A DNA stretch of 64,000 nt from Hymenobacter rigui (lineage in GTDB: Bacteria > Bacteroidota > Bacteroidia > Cytophagales > Hymenobacteraceae): the NCBI RefSeq assembly GCF_003944715.1, contig NZ_RWIT01000012.1:62001-126000 (forward strand), given 5' to 3'. Under the pieces are notes generated by a model that was given only the letters and a program-made list of their open reading frames with translations, ran no database searches and had not been told where the DNA came from. Made by a program: the position numbers and the translations under genes. Positions 23,996 to 34,400 of the stretch are shown here, piece by piece. Positions within the stretch are counted from its first letter, which is position 1. Each line of letters opens with the position of its first letter.

Positions 23996-24553
23996 ATGGA
24001 CGAAGCTTTCATTGGCTCCATTGTACTGTTCGCCGGCAATTTTGCTCCCAAAAACTGGGCCTTTTGCGACGGTTCCCTGCTGAATATCGCGCAGAATTCG
24101 GCTCTGTATTCCATTCTGGGCACTTACTACGGCGGCAACGGCACCACTACCTTTGCCCTGCCCGACCTGCGCAGCCGCGTACCCGTGCACGCCAACAATG
24201 GCCAGCCCGGCCCCGGCCTGCAGCCAGTGCAGCTGGGTGAGTGTGCCGGTGTGAGCAACGTGACGTTGCTCTCCACGCAGATGCCCGCACACACCCACGC
24301 TTTAGTTGCTACCTCGGCTCAAGCTACCGTTTCCAACCCCTCTGGTAATATGCTGGCCAGCTCGGCCGGCTCGCTGGAAGATGGTACCGCTACCATCGTA
24401 AACGAATACGCTCCCGCAGGCGGTGCCGTCGTGCCCATGGCTCCGACTTCTATTACTCCCAGCGGCGGCAACCAACCATTCAGCGTGATGCAGCCCTATC
24501 TGGGCCTGAACTACATTATTTGCCTGTACGGACTTTATCCCTCACGCAACTAG
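23996..24553 (+). CDS. Phage tail-collar domain protein (microcystin-dependent protein-like)
   Basis: The 185-residue protein carries the tail-collar fold in its first 60 residues: GSIVLFAGNFAPKNWAFCDG, then LYSILGTYYGGNGTTTFALP and DLRSRVPVH. The later part (MPAHTHALVATS, then NQPFSVMQPYLGLNYIICL) is the conserved tail of the MdpB-like group of stand-alone collar proteins widespread in Bacteroidota. There is no signal peptide. No other phage gene is near, and two or three such genes in tandem are usual, so a single copy beside an AT-rich tract may be a remainder of a larger set. Function in non-phage settings is unknown. Confidence 0.88.
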   Translation: MDEAFIGSIVLFAGNFAPKNWAFCDGSLLNIAQNSALYSILGTYYGGNGTTTFALPDLRSRVPVHANNGQPGPGLQPVQLGECAGVSNVTLLSTQMPAHTHALVATSAQATVSNPSGNMLASSAGSLEDGTATIVNEYAPAGGAVVPMAPTSITPSGGNQPFSVMQPYLGLNYIICLYGLYPSRN

Positions 24554-24700
24554 CATTTTTGCCGCTTTTTGGCCAGCGCATTAGGCAACTGATAAATAGA
24601 CTATCGGCTGAACGGCCAACCATTGTGCGCAGTACCTAAAAAGCCTAGCGCCCTCTTACATGACTACAACCGGTCTGCTATCCGACGATGGGTGGGCCGG

Positions 24701-24731
24701 TTGTTGGTCATTGTACACTGCCATACTTTTT
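24701..24731 (+). promoter_or_regulatory. Possible promoter of the 2017-residue surface protein gene
   Basis: TTGT (24701-24704) and TACTTTTT (24724-24731) are separated by 19 bases and sit 25 bases before the ATG. Both are one or two bases off the TTTG / TAnnTTTG consensus. Confidence 0.3.
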
Positions 24732-24756
24732 TACGCTTACTTTTTCCCGGCCAGTA

Positions 24757-27700
24757 ATGAATAGAATTTTACTTTTCCTACTCCTGTTAGCTGCCGGTAG
24801 TGCCTGGGCTCAGGCACCCGCCCGGCTTATTTATTCGCAGCAGAGCGCCACCACTGCCAATGACCAGGTGCTTACGGCCAGCGTGACCGGAGGCTTCCCC
24901 ACCACGGGCACCACGCGACTTTCCGATGCCGCTCAGTTTTCGCAGCCTAATGACTTGGCCTTCGACCCGGTCAACAACCTTCTGTTCGTAGTCGACAATG
25001 CTTCGGCTGCCGGTATCCTGCGCTACAACTACGACCGGACCAGCGGCGCTCTGTCGAACCGGACGGTGGTGGTGGCCGGGATAACGAGCGTGACGTACCA
25101 GGGAGTAGCCTTGGATGCTGCCAACGGCCGCCTCTACTTTACCCAAAGCAGCGTTACGAGTACGCTGGATGCTATCAAGGTAGTGGAAGGGGTGAATGCT
25201 GCCACCATCAACGCTCCGATAACGCCCACTGAACTGACGAATGGCGGCGCTGGCAGTTTCACCAACCTGAACGACATCGTATATGATGCCGCTGGCCGGC
25301 AATTATACGCAGCCGATGCGGTAAATGCCGGCGGGGGCATTTTGCGCTACACGGTAAATCCGAATGGGACGACCCTTGCGTCGAGTATTCCTACCACATT
25401 GATAGGGGGCACAGGCGCGAGCGGCCTCACGTACACGGGATTGGCGCTGGACGCGGCCAACAGCCGTCTGTATTTCTCCCAGTCAATTGCGGGCTCCACC
25501 AGCACGGCCGACGACGCCATCAAGTACATTTCGCTTTCGTCCGGTTTCCCCGTAACGACCCTGATAACAGGGGGAAGCAATGGCATCACGCTCTACGTAC
25601 CGGCTGACCTGACGATTGACCTGACGGGCCAGTACCTGTACGTAGCCGACCAAGGCGCCTCAGGTACCAACAGTATTACGCGCTTCAGGCTCGATGGTAC
25701 CCCGGCCACGGCCCAGAGCACTCTCACGACCGTCATAGCGGCGTCCTCTTTGGGTTCTTACGGCGGCGTAGCACTTGATGGCGGCTTTACTTCGGCTGCC
25801 ACCACAGTCACGTCCATCGTGCGGGTCGGCACCAATCCCACCAACGCCAGCACCGTGCAGTACACGGTAACCTTCGCGGCCAGCGTGACGGGCCTATCGA
25901 CCAGCAACTTCAACCTGACGACTACCGGCACCTTGGGCTCCACGCCCAGCGTGAGCAGCGTATCGGGCTCGGGCACTACCTATACTGTGACGGTGAATAC
26001 CGGCAGCGGCGACGGTACTCTGCGCCTGAACCTGGACAACGCCAGCGGCCTTACGCTGAGCGTGAGCAACGTACCCTATACCAGCGGGGAAGTCTACACT
26101 ATCGACAAGACGGCCCCGACGGTAGTGCTGAGTTCGACGACCGTCACCAACGGCGGTACGACGACAACCTCGCCCGTATCGTTCACAACCACCTTCTCGG
26201 AAAGCGTGACGGGCCTCATCGCCGGTGACGTGACCGTGAGCAACGGCACTTTGTCGGGCTTCTCGGGCGCGGGCACTGCCTACACATTTAACGTGACGCC
26301 GACGGGCGCGGGCACCGTGACGGTGAACGTGGCCGCTAACGTAGCCCAGGACCAGGCTGGCAACGGCAACACCGCCGCCACGCAGTACGGCTTCACGTAC
26401 CAACTGCCGACTGTAACGGTCAGCTCCGTAACGCGCCTGACGCCCTCACCCGCGGCCACCAGCACGGTGAGCTACCGGGTGGTGTTCTCCGGCTCGGTTG
26501 CGGGCCTGACTACGAATAATTTCAGCCTGACCGCCAGCGGCAGCTTCACCACCGCCCCCAGCGTGAGCAGTGTATCAGGCTCGGGCACGACTTACACCGT
26601 GGTAGCGAACACCGGCACCGGCGACGGCACGCTGCGCCTGAACGTGCAGAACAGCACGAATGTGTCGCCCGCTATCAGCAACGTACCCTACACCAGCGGC
26701 GAGCAGTACACCATCACCAAGAGCTTCGCCGCTGCCCCCACCCTGCGCATCCAGGCGGCGGGCAGCGCCAGCGGCAACGGCGACGTGACGGCCTTCGTGG
26801 ACGTGGTGCAGGTGCTCAATGCCAGCAATGGCAGCGCCGTGGCCAACGGCCTGCAGAACGGCAGCTTCGAGACCAATAACGTGGACCCAAATGGCTTCAA
26901 GAAGACGGACAACGGCGTAGTGGCCGCGCCCTGGAGCTTCACCGGCACGTCCGGCGTGGCGCGCTACGGCAGCCTCTTCGATTCCCAAGTCGCTGGCCAT
27001 ACCCAGCCCCTGCCGCCTAACGGCGACGCGGTGGCCCTGATACAGAGCGCCGGCAACAACAACGCCAGCATCTCGCAAAACCTGGCCGTGCCCACGGGCA
27101 GCTACCAAGTGAACTTCCAGACGGCCCAGCGCTACTACACCGCGGTTGACCAGCGACTGAACGTGTTCGTCAACGACGTGTTCGTGGGCAGCATTCAGCC
27201 CAATAACACCGCCACGTACGAGTCCTTTACCTCGGCTTCGTTCAACGTGTTTGCCCCGGCCCTGACGGCCACCACCACCTCGGCGGCTGGCAGCAACGGC
27301 GGCTCGACCTCCACCTCGCCGATTCCGTTCACGGTGACTTTCTCGCAGAATGTAACGGGCTTCGGTGCCGCCGACGTGACGGTAGGCAACGGCACGCTCT
27401 CCGGCTTCACGGCCTTGGATGGCAAGACCTACACCTTCAACGTGACGCCGACGGCCAACGGTAACGTGACGGTGAACGTACCGGCCAATAGCGCCGTGGA
27501 CGCCAACAACACCGCCAACTCGGCCGCTCCGCAGTTCACCATCCAGTACACCCAGCCAGTGACGGCAGCGCCGGTAATCCTCACGCCAGCTAACGGCTCG
27601 ATTACCAACAACAGCACCCCAACCTACACCGGCACGGCCCCAGCCAACAGCACAATCACGGTGTACGTGGACAACACCAGCATCGGTACCAGGACGGCCA

Positions 27701-30700
27701 ACGCTTCGGGCAACTGGGCTCTGACCCAACCTACGGCCCTGAGCCAGGGACAGCATACGGTCTACGCCACGGCCCAGCTCAGCGGTCAGACTGTCAGCCC
27801 GAACTCGAACACCAATACCTTCATCGTTGACACCACCCCGCCATCGGCGCCGGTGGTCGTCACGCCCGCTAACGGCAGCCTCACCAACAACGACACGCCG
27901 ACCTATACTGGCACGGCTGAAGCCAATGCCACGGTGACGGTGATAGTCGATGGCTCCGCTATTGGCACCACTACGGCCAACGCCTCGGGTAACTGGGCCC
28001 TGACCCAGCCCGTGGCCCTGAGCCAGGGCAGCCACACGGTACGTGCTTCGGCTACGGACTTGGCCGGTAACGTCAGCCCGAGCTCAAGTACGAACACGTT
28101 CATCGTTGACACCACCCGCCCCTCGGTGAGCATAAGCTCAACCACGGTGGCTAATGGCGGTACGACGACGACCTCTCCCATTCCGGTGCGGGTCGTTTTC
28201 TTGGAAAGCGTAACGGGCTTTATTGCCGCGGATGTAACGGTGACGGGTGGTACTTTGTCGGGCTTCTCCGGCTCGGGCACTACCTACACCTTCAACGTGA
28301 CGCCCAGTGCCAGCGGTACCATAACGGTAAACGTGCCGGCCAACGTGGCCCAGGACCAGGCCGGCAACGGTAACACCGCCGCCGCCCAGTTCAGCATTCT
28401 GTACAACCTGCCGAAAACGGCAGCTCCGGTGGTAACGACGCCGGCCAACAACAGCAGCGTTGCCACCAGTCAGCCGACTTACGGCGGTACTGCTTCGGTG
28501 AACAGCACAGTAACGGTGTACGTGGACAACTCGGCCATTGGCACGACTACGGCCGATGCCGGCGGTAACTGGACGCTGACCCAGCCTGTGGCCCTGAGCC
28601 AGGGCAGCCACACCGTATACGCCACGGCCCAAACCAGCGGCGAGGCGGTGAGTGACCCGAGCAGCACCAATACCTTTACGGTACTGGGTTCGGCTACGTA
28701 CGTCAGCAGCACGGCCGAGCAGCCGAACACCGGCCTGGTGCAGGTGGGCAGCACGAACCAGGAAATCCTGCGCGTGGGCGTGGTAATTGGCGGCGGCACT
28801 CTGGCTCCGCTCAGCGCCACGTCGCTTACCTTCACCACCACTGGTAGCACCCGGCCGGCCGACATTACGGCGGCCCGCGTGTACTACACGGGTACGAACG
28901 GCACTCTGACGACCACCACCCTGTTTGGCAGCGCGGTGGCCAGCCCCAGTGGTACCTTCACCGTAACAGGCAACCAGCTGCTTACAACCGGCACTAACTA
29001 CTTCTTCCTAGTGTACGATGTAGCTGCCACTGCCACGCCTGGCGGTGTACTGGATGCCACGCTGACCAGCCTGACCGTTGGTGGCACCGTACGCACGCCC
29101 ACAGTAACGGACCCAGCCGGCAACCGCCGGATTGTGCGGACCAGCCGGGTGGCCGGTACAGCCTTGCGCTTTATGGGAGGCAGCACCTCTGGCTACGTAG
29201 ACTTTAGCACTAGCACTACTGCCGCTCCTGCACTGGGCTCGGCGTACACGCAGGTAGCCTGGATTAAGCCCGCCATCGGTACGGGCAGCGACACCTACTA
29301 CGTACTGGGCAACGGCACGGGCAATACGGCCGCTCCTTACATTGCTATCACCGGCAATGGCCGCGTAGAGGCTGGCTTCGGTACCGGCTCTACACTGCGC
29401 AGCATCCGCACCGGCCCGCAGACTATTACGGCTAATGAATGGAGTCAGATAGCCGCTACCTTTAATGGCAGTGCGCTTACGGTGTATCTGAATGGGGATG
29501 TTATTGCCTTAGCCAACGTCACCGGCCCCCCCACGACTACCCGCGTTAACTACGTGGGTAGTGCTGGGACAACCGGCACCAACTTCTTCCCTGGCGACCT
29601 GGACGAGGTAAGTCAGTGGAACCGGGCCCTGAGCCAGACGGAAATTCGTCAGCTGCGCCACCTGACCTTGAGTGGTGCGGAAAACGGCCTGATTTCGTAT
29701 TTGCAGTTTAATGAGACGGGTTCTACCACCGTGGACGGCGTTTCGGGCGCGGTGGGTACGCTGACCGGGGCCACCCGGGTAACCAGCACTGCTCCCGTGA
29801 GTGCGGGCACCAGCAACCTGCAATCGGTAACGGCTACCGGCAATTACTCCTTCACGGGCACCAACGTGGCTATCAACTTCACCTCGGCCGGCAGTACGCC
29901 CTACGATGTGGTGGTAAGCCGCTTGGAAGGCACGCCGCTGGGCACGCCGGTTACCGACCCCAACCTGCGGAGCACCCACACCCGGGCCTACTGGATTGTG
30001 GACCGCTACAGCGCGAGCACCTTCTCGGCTAACATCACCTACACGCTGGATCAGGGCCTGATCAGCGCTGGTGATGCGGCTGCTCCTGCTAACCTGAAGC
30101 TCTACAAGCGCGGCAGCAACAGCGACGGAGCCTTCGATGCGCCTATTTCAGCTACGGCGGCCAATGCCGTGGCCAGCACGGTGACGTTCCCCGTCAACTC
30201 GTTCAGCCAGACGTTCATCGGTACTTACGGTAGCTCGCCGCTGCCGGTAGAGCTGGTGCGCTTCACGGCCGAGCGCAAAGGCAACGACGCTTTGCTGCAA
30301 TGGGCCACGGCCCAGGAGCGCAACAACGCCTACTTCGAGGTGCAAAGCAGCGTAGACGGGCGTACGTTCTGGGCCGTAGGCCGGGTAATGGGCCAGGGCA
30401 GTAGCAACCAGGGCCGGGCCTACAGCCTGACCGACCAGAACCTGGGCCGCTACGGTCGCGCGCTGATCTACTACCGTTTACGCCAGGTAGATACCGACGG
30501 TACAGCTTCCTTCTCCGGCGTGCAGACCGTGCAGGTACCCCGCGTAGCCACGGACCTGACGGTATCGGTGTTCCCCAACCCTACCGCCGACCAGCTGACC
30601 ATCCGCCTCAGCAACGCCTACATGGGCAAAGCGCAGGGCGGACTGTTTGACGCCCAGGGCCGCCTGGTGCAGGAACTGAGCCACCAGCTGGCAGCGGCGA

Positions 30701-30810
30701 CCAGCCTGGATATTCCGGTGTCGGTGCAGCATCTGCCCACGGGTGTGTACACGCTGCGCCTGATCCTGAACGGTCAGGTATTGCATCAGCAAGTGGTAGT
30801 GCAGCACTAA
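24757..30810 (+). CDS. 2017-residue multi-domain surface protein with T9SS sorting domain
   Basis: After a signal peptide (MNRILLFLLLLAAGSAWAQ) residues 30-350 form beta-propeller-like repeats (FDPVNNLLFVVDN, LDAANGRLYFTQ, LDAANSRLYFSQ). Bacterial Ig-like modules alternate from about 350 to 660. A jelly-roll, galactose-binding-like domain (about 661-833, GLQNGSFETNN) follows, then more Ig-like modules, including three 87-88-residue Big_13-type repeats at 938-1025, 1031-1118 and 1223-1309. Next are a BNR-associated IgD-like domain (about 1313-1460), a LamG/concanavalin-like domain (about 1467-1640) and a T9SS sorting domain (FPNPTADQLTIRLSN, then GVYTLRLILNG). The start was set at the signal peptide. 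This is a probable adhesin or glycan-binding surface protein; no catalytic site is seen. Confidence 0.92.
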   Translation: MNRILLFLLLLAAGSAWAQAPARLIYSQQSATTANDQVLTASVTGGFPTTGTTRLSDAAQFSQPNDLAFDPVNNLLFVVDNASAAGILRYNYDRTSGALSNRTVVVAGITSVTYQGVALDAANGRLYFTQSSVTSTLDAIKVVEGVNAATINAPITPTELTNGGAGSFTNLNDIVYDAAGRQLYAADAVNAGGGILRYTVNPNGTTLASSIPTTLIGGTGASGLTYTGLALDAANSRLYFSQSIAGSTSTADDAIKYISLSSGFPVTTLITGGSNGITLYVPADLTIDLTGQYLYVADQGASGTNSITRFRLDGTPATAQSTLTTVIAASSLGSYGGVALDGGFTSAATTVTSIVRVGTNPTNASTVQYTVTFAASVTGLSTSNFNLTTTGTLGSTPSVSSVSGSGTTYTVTVNTGSGDGTLRLNLDNASGLTLSVSNVPYTSGEVYTIDKTAPTVVLSSTTVTNGGTTTTSPVSFTTTFSESVTGLIAGDVTVSNGTLSGFSGAGTAYTFNVTPTGAGTVTVNVAANVAQDQAGNGNTAATQYGFTYQLPTVTVSSVTRLTPSPAATSTVSYRVVFSGSVAGLTTNNFSLTASGSFTTAPSVSSVSGSGTTYTVVANTGTGDGTLRLNVQNSTNVSPAISNVPYTSGEQYTITKSFAAAPTLRIQAAGSASGNGDVTAFVDVVQVLNASNGSAVANGLQNGSFETNNVDPNGFKKTDNGVVAAPWSFTGTSGVARYGSLFDSQVAGHTQPLPPNGDAVALIQSAGNNNASISQNLAVPTGSYQVNFQTAQRYYTAVDQRLNVFVNDVFVGSIQPNNTATYESFTSASFNVFAPALTATTTSAAGSNGGSTSTSPIPFTVTFSQNVTGFGAADVTVGNGTLSGFTALDGKTYTFNVTPTANGNVTVNVPANSAVDANNTANSAAPQFTIQYTQPVTAAPVILTPANGSITNNSTPTYTGTAPANSTITVYVDNTSIGTRTANASGNWALTQPTALSQGQHTVYATAQLSGQTVSPNSNTNTFIVDTTPPSAPVVVTPANGSLTNNDTPTYTGTAEANATVTVIVDGSAIGTTTANASGNWALTQPVALSQGSHTVRASATDLAGNVSPSSSTNTFIVDTTRPSVSISSTTVANGGTTTTSPIPVRVVFLESVTGFIAADVTVTGGTLSGFSGSGTTYTFNVTPSASGTITVNVPANVAQDQAGNGNTAAAQFSILYNLPKTAAPVVTTPANNSSVATSQPTYGGTASVNSTVTVYVDNSAIGTTTADAGGNWTLTQPVALSQGSHTVYATAQTSGEAVSDPSSTNTFTVLGSATYVSSTAEQPNTGLVQVGSTNQEILRVGVVIGGGTLAPLSATSLTFTTTGSTRPADITAARVYYTGTNGTLTTTTLFGSAVASPSGTFTVTGNQLLTTGTNYFFLVYDVAATATPGGVLDATLTSLTVGGTVRTPTVTDPAGNRRIVRTSRVAGTALRFMGGSTSGYVDFSTSTTAAPALGSAYTQVAWIKPAIGTGSDTYYVLGNGTGNTAAPYIAITGNGRVEAGFGTGSTLRSIRTGPQTITANEWSQIAATFNGSALTVYLNGDVIALANVTGPPTTTRVNYVGSAGTTGTNFFPGDLDEVSQWNRALSQTEIRQLRHLTLSGAENGLISYLQFNETGSTTVDGVSGAVGTLTGATRVTSTAPVSAGTSNLQSVTATGNYSFTGTNVAINFTSAGSTPYDVVVSRLEGTPLGTPVTDPNLRSTHTRAYWIVDRYSASTFSANITYTLDQGLISAGDAAAPANLKLYKRGSNSDGAFDAPISATAANAVASTVTFPVNSFSQTFIGTYGSSPLPVELVRFTAERKGNDALLQWATAQERNNAYFEVQSSVDGRTFWAVGRVMGQGSSNQGRAYSLTDQNLGRYGRALIYYRLRQVDTDGTASFSGVQTVQVPRVATDLTVSVFPNPTADQLTIRLSNAYMGKAQGGLFDAQGRLVQELSHQLAAATSLDIPVSVQHLPTGVYTLRLILNGQVLHQQVVVQH
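27568..28683 (+). repeat. Three intragenic Ig-module repeats
   Basis: Units at 27568-27831, 27847-28110 and 28423-28683 encode 87-88-residue copies sharing TPTYTGTA, TVYVDN, GNWALTQP and ALSQG. Nucleotide identity is high in the last third of each unit, so recombination could change copy number. Confidence 0.85.
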
Positions 30811-30825
30811 GCTGCTCCACACAGT

Positions 30826-30862
30826 AAAAAGCCCCGGCGCGTCGTGCGCCGGGGCTTTTTTT
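30826..30862. terminator. Bidirectional terminator after the giant surface-protein gene
   Basis: An 11-bp stem (30830-30840 with 30846-30856, AGCCCCGGCGC) and a 5-nt loop are flanked by A and T runs. It serves the + gene ending at 30810 and the - gene ending at 30896. Confidence 0.9.
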
Positions 30863-30895
30863 ATGATTGTACTACTGCTGCTGATGGTGGCTCGG

Positions 30896-31237
30896 CTAGC
30901 TGACTTTCAGGTTGCCGGCGGCGGTGATGAGCGTCTGGCCCAGGTGGCGCAGCTGGTCGCCGGTGGCATCGTGGAGGTTGCGGGCAATGAGGGAGGTTTC
31001 CTGGCCCAGGTGCTGCAGCGAGTTGGCAATGGCGGCCCGGTCGTCGCGCTCCACGTAGCCGCGCAGGTTGCGCAGCTCGGTTTGCAGGCCGGTCAGGGCC
31101 GTACCGCCGAGTCCGTCGAGGGCCGAAATCCAGCCATCAATATAGCCAATGCCGTTTTCGACGGGGTGGTTATGGTGGTTTTCCAGGGCATCGTAAATGT
31201 TCTGGATGGTTTCTTCGATGCGGGCGTTGTGATTCAT
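30896..31237 (-). CDS. Small soluble helical protein, unknown function
   Basis: The 113-residue product begins MNHNARIEETIQNIYDALEN and is almost wholly amphipathic helix, with LQTELRNLRGYVERDD and LQHLGQETSLIARNLHDATG as examples. It has no signal peptide, Cys, or transmembrane segment, and looks like a four-helix bundle, with Asn/His-rich first turns. It is convergent with the giant surface-protein gene and divergent from the exported GH31. No family is recognised, but the even composition and clean start support a real gene. Confidence 0.65.
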   Translation of the reverse strand: MNHNARIEETIQNIYDALENHHNHPVENGIGYIDGWISALDGLGGTALTGLQTELRNLRGYVERDDRAAIANSLQHLGQETSLIARNLHDATGDQLRHLGQTLITAAGNLKVS

Positions 31238-31437
31238 AGGGCGTGGGGTTGAGGAACAGACGAAAGGGTTTCAGAACTGTACGCCGGCCGGGCCGCTGGT
31301 GTTGCCTGCGCCGGTGGCCGCTGATCTGCCACCACAGCCAGGCCGCGTGGTCTGGCATGATGGGCGCGCACTGCGGTAATAGCCCAAAAACCTGCGGCAG
31401 GCCCTATCTTGACGCGCCTTTTCCGCCGCTCCCCATT

Positions 31438-34400
31438 ATGCCCTTTTCTTTCCGCCGCACCCGGTTCCTGTTGTCACTGGCGCTGCTGCCTGCCCTGGCC
31501 GGGCCGGCGCTGGCCCAGCAGGAGCACGGCCGCCCCACTCAGGACCCGTTTCAGCGCCCCACTCCTCCAGAGGCCCGGCCGGTTTTCATAGGAAGCTACA
31601 AAAGCCACCAGTATCAGAACGGTATCCTTACCCTTGTGAGTACCGAAGGCGGTACGTTGCGCGTGCGGCCCTGGGCCGCAGGAGTGCTGCGGATAGAGTA
31701 TTTCCCGGCCGGCACGCCGGTGCGGGATATTCCTTCCATCAGCGTGGTGCAGCCGGCCGATGCCTGGGCACCGCCCGGGCTGCACCGCGAAGGGCCCGAA
31801 GCCGGCTCACCCAAGGCCATCCATGCAAGCTGGCGCCAGCGGCAGGCGGCCGGAGACATAACCGAAACTGCCACCACGCTGCGGTGGCCGGTTAGCTCCG
31901 CCGGCACTATCGTCGTCCAGAAAAAACCGCTCCGCGTCAGCTACCAGCAGCACGATGAAACGCTGGTGCAGGATGCGGGCGGCGTGTTTCAGCGGCTGAC
32001 TACTGAAACCAGCGGACCGGGCGGCACGGGGGTTTCGTTGCGGCTGCAGCCTAATGAACACCTGTACGGCACCGGCTCGCGGGCCCTGCCCCTGGACCGG
32101 CGCGGCCGCCGCCTGACCCTCTACAACGAAGCCCACTACGGCTACCAGAGCGGCGAGCCGACGCTGAACGTGAGTCTGCCCACGGTGCTGAGCAGCCGGG
32201 GCTACATGCTGCTGTTCGACCACCATGCGGCCGCCACCCTCGACCTGGGTGCCACCGACCCCAATACGCTTATCTACAGCGGCGAGGATCTGCTGAACCT
32301 TGGCTATTTCATCATCACGGGCCGCAGCAACGCCGAAATTCTGGCGCGCTATACCCGCCTGACCGGGCGGCAGCCGCTGCCGCCGCGCTGGGCGCTGGGC
32401 CTGATTCAGAGCCGTTTCGGGTACCGCTCCGATACCGAAATGCTGCAGGTAGCCGGCCGCATGCACCGGGCCGGCTTTCCGCTGGATGCCCTGGTGCTGG
32501 ACCTGTACTGGTTTGGCGGCACCACCCGCCAGGGTGATTTGGGCTGGGATTACGCCAACTTCCGGCAGCCCCAGCGCATGATCCGCCGCCTCGACTCGGT
32601 GGGCGTGAAAACCATTCTGATTTCGGAGCCCTACGTGATGCGCACCTCCCGCCACGACGGCCTGGTGCGGGCCATGGGGCTAGTGGGCATGCAGGCCAAT
32701 GGCAAGCCTTACACCGTGGAGTCGTTCTGGGCCGGGCCGGCGACCATTCTGGACATGCAGCGCCCCGAAACCCAGGACTGGCTCTGGAGCTTTTACAAGC
32801 AGCGCAAGGAAGAAGGCGTAGCGGGCTGGTGGAGCGACCTGGGCGAGCCGGAAAATCACCCGCTGGACATGCGCCACTACAAAGGCAGCACCCGCCAGGT
32901 GCACAATGCGCTGGGGCTCACGTGGGCGGGCATCTTTCAGGAAAAATACACCCAGGAATACCGCAACGAGCGGGTATTTAACCTGGCCCGCTCGGGCTGG
33001 GCGGGCATGCAGCGCAACTCGGTATTTCCGTGGTCGGGGGATGTGAGCCGGAGCTGGAGCGGGCTGCAGGCGCAGGTGCCCATTATGCTGAGCATGAGTC
33101 TGGGCGGCGTAGGCTACATGCATTCTGACGCGGGCGGTTTTGCCGGCAACACCGTGGATGCCGAGCTGTACACCCGCTGGCTGCAGATGGCCAGCTTCTC
33201 GCCCATCCTGCGCCCGCACGGGGCCGGCACCCCGCCGGAGCCTTACTGGTGGCCGGAGCCCTACCGCAGCATCGTGCGCGAAGCCACGCACCTGCGCTAC
33301 CGGCTGCTGCCCTACCTCTACACCCTGGCCTGGGAAAACACCCAGACCGGAGCGCCGCTGGTGCGCCCCATGAATTTCGGGCTGGAAGCCGCTGACATTG
33401 ACCTACCAAACAGCCAGTGGGGAGATATTCCGGTGTCTGTTTCTGGCTCAACGTCCCATGCAGAAGCCGCCGCCGTCCCGATAAAGCCACCACTGGCTCC
33501 GGCCAATGAGTTTGCGGCGGAAAAGCACCTGCAACAGCAGACATGGCTGACCAGCCGCCAGCAGTTCGACCAGCTGGCCCGCGACTTTCCGAACCTCAAC
33601 GACCAATACCTGCTGGGCCCGAACCTGCTGGTGGCCCCGGTGCTGCAGCCGGGCCAGCGCCGCCGCAATGTGGTGCTGCCGGCCGGTAACTGGGTTGATT
33701 TCTATACCAACGAAACGCTGGCCGGAGGCCGCACGGTGGGCCGGCCGGCTCCGCTCAGCCGCCTGCCTCTACTAGTGCGGGCCGGTGCCTTTCTGCCCCT
33801 GACACCTTACGTCTCCACCACCGCCGCCTACTCCACCGATACCTTGCTGGTGCGCTACTACGCTGACCCCGCCGTAGCCAGCAGCCATTTCACGCTCTAT
33901 GACGATGACGGTAAATCGGCACTGGTAGCCAAAAACGGGCAGTATCAGCTGCTCACTTTCTCGGGCAGCACCTCGGGCAGCCAAACCGACATCCGGGTGG
34001 AACTGAAGGGGCGGCCGTTTGAAGGGGTTCCGGTGTGGCGGCGCATTGAGCTGCAACTGCCGCGCGTGGCTACTTCCCCCACCGCCGTACTGCTCGATGG
34101 GGAAACCATGCCGGCCACCGAGTACCGGTACGATGCCCGTAGCCAAACACTGTACGTGCCGCTGCTGCTGGAAAGCCAGCACGTGCGCCTCACCGTGAAG
34201 GGCCTACGCCTGAACACCACGCCCGCCGCTGATACCGCCCTCGAAACGCTGACCCTGGAGGCCCCCGGTGCCCCCGCGTTCAATAGCCGCACGGAGCTGC
34301 GCTACACCCTGCATCAGGCCGGCGCGGCGGGTCCGTTGCGCATCTTCGACAGCCGGGGCCAGCTGATACGTACCCTGCCGACTGCCACTGAAGCAGGCCC

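Noticed and set aside
23996..24553. Prophage suggested by the tail-collar protein
   Set aside because: No other phage gene, integrase or attachment site nearby; stand-alone collar proteins are common in Bacteroidota.
26575..28035. A 486-codon open frame on - opposite the giant surface protein
   Set aside because: Gly/Arg/Val/His-rich shadow of Ig-like repeats; no start region and no recognisable motif.
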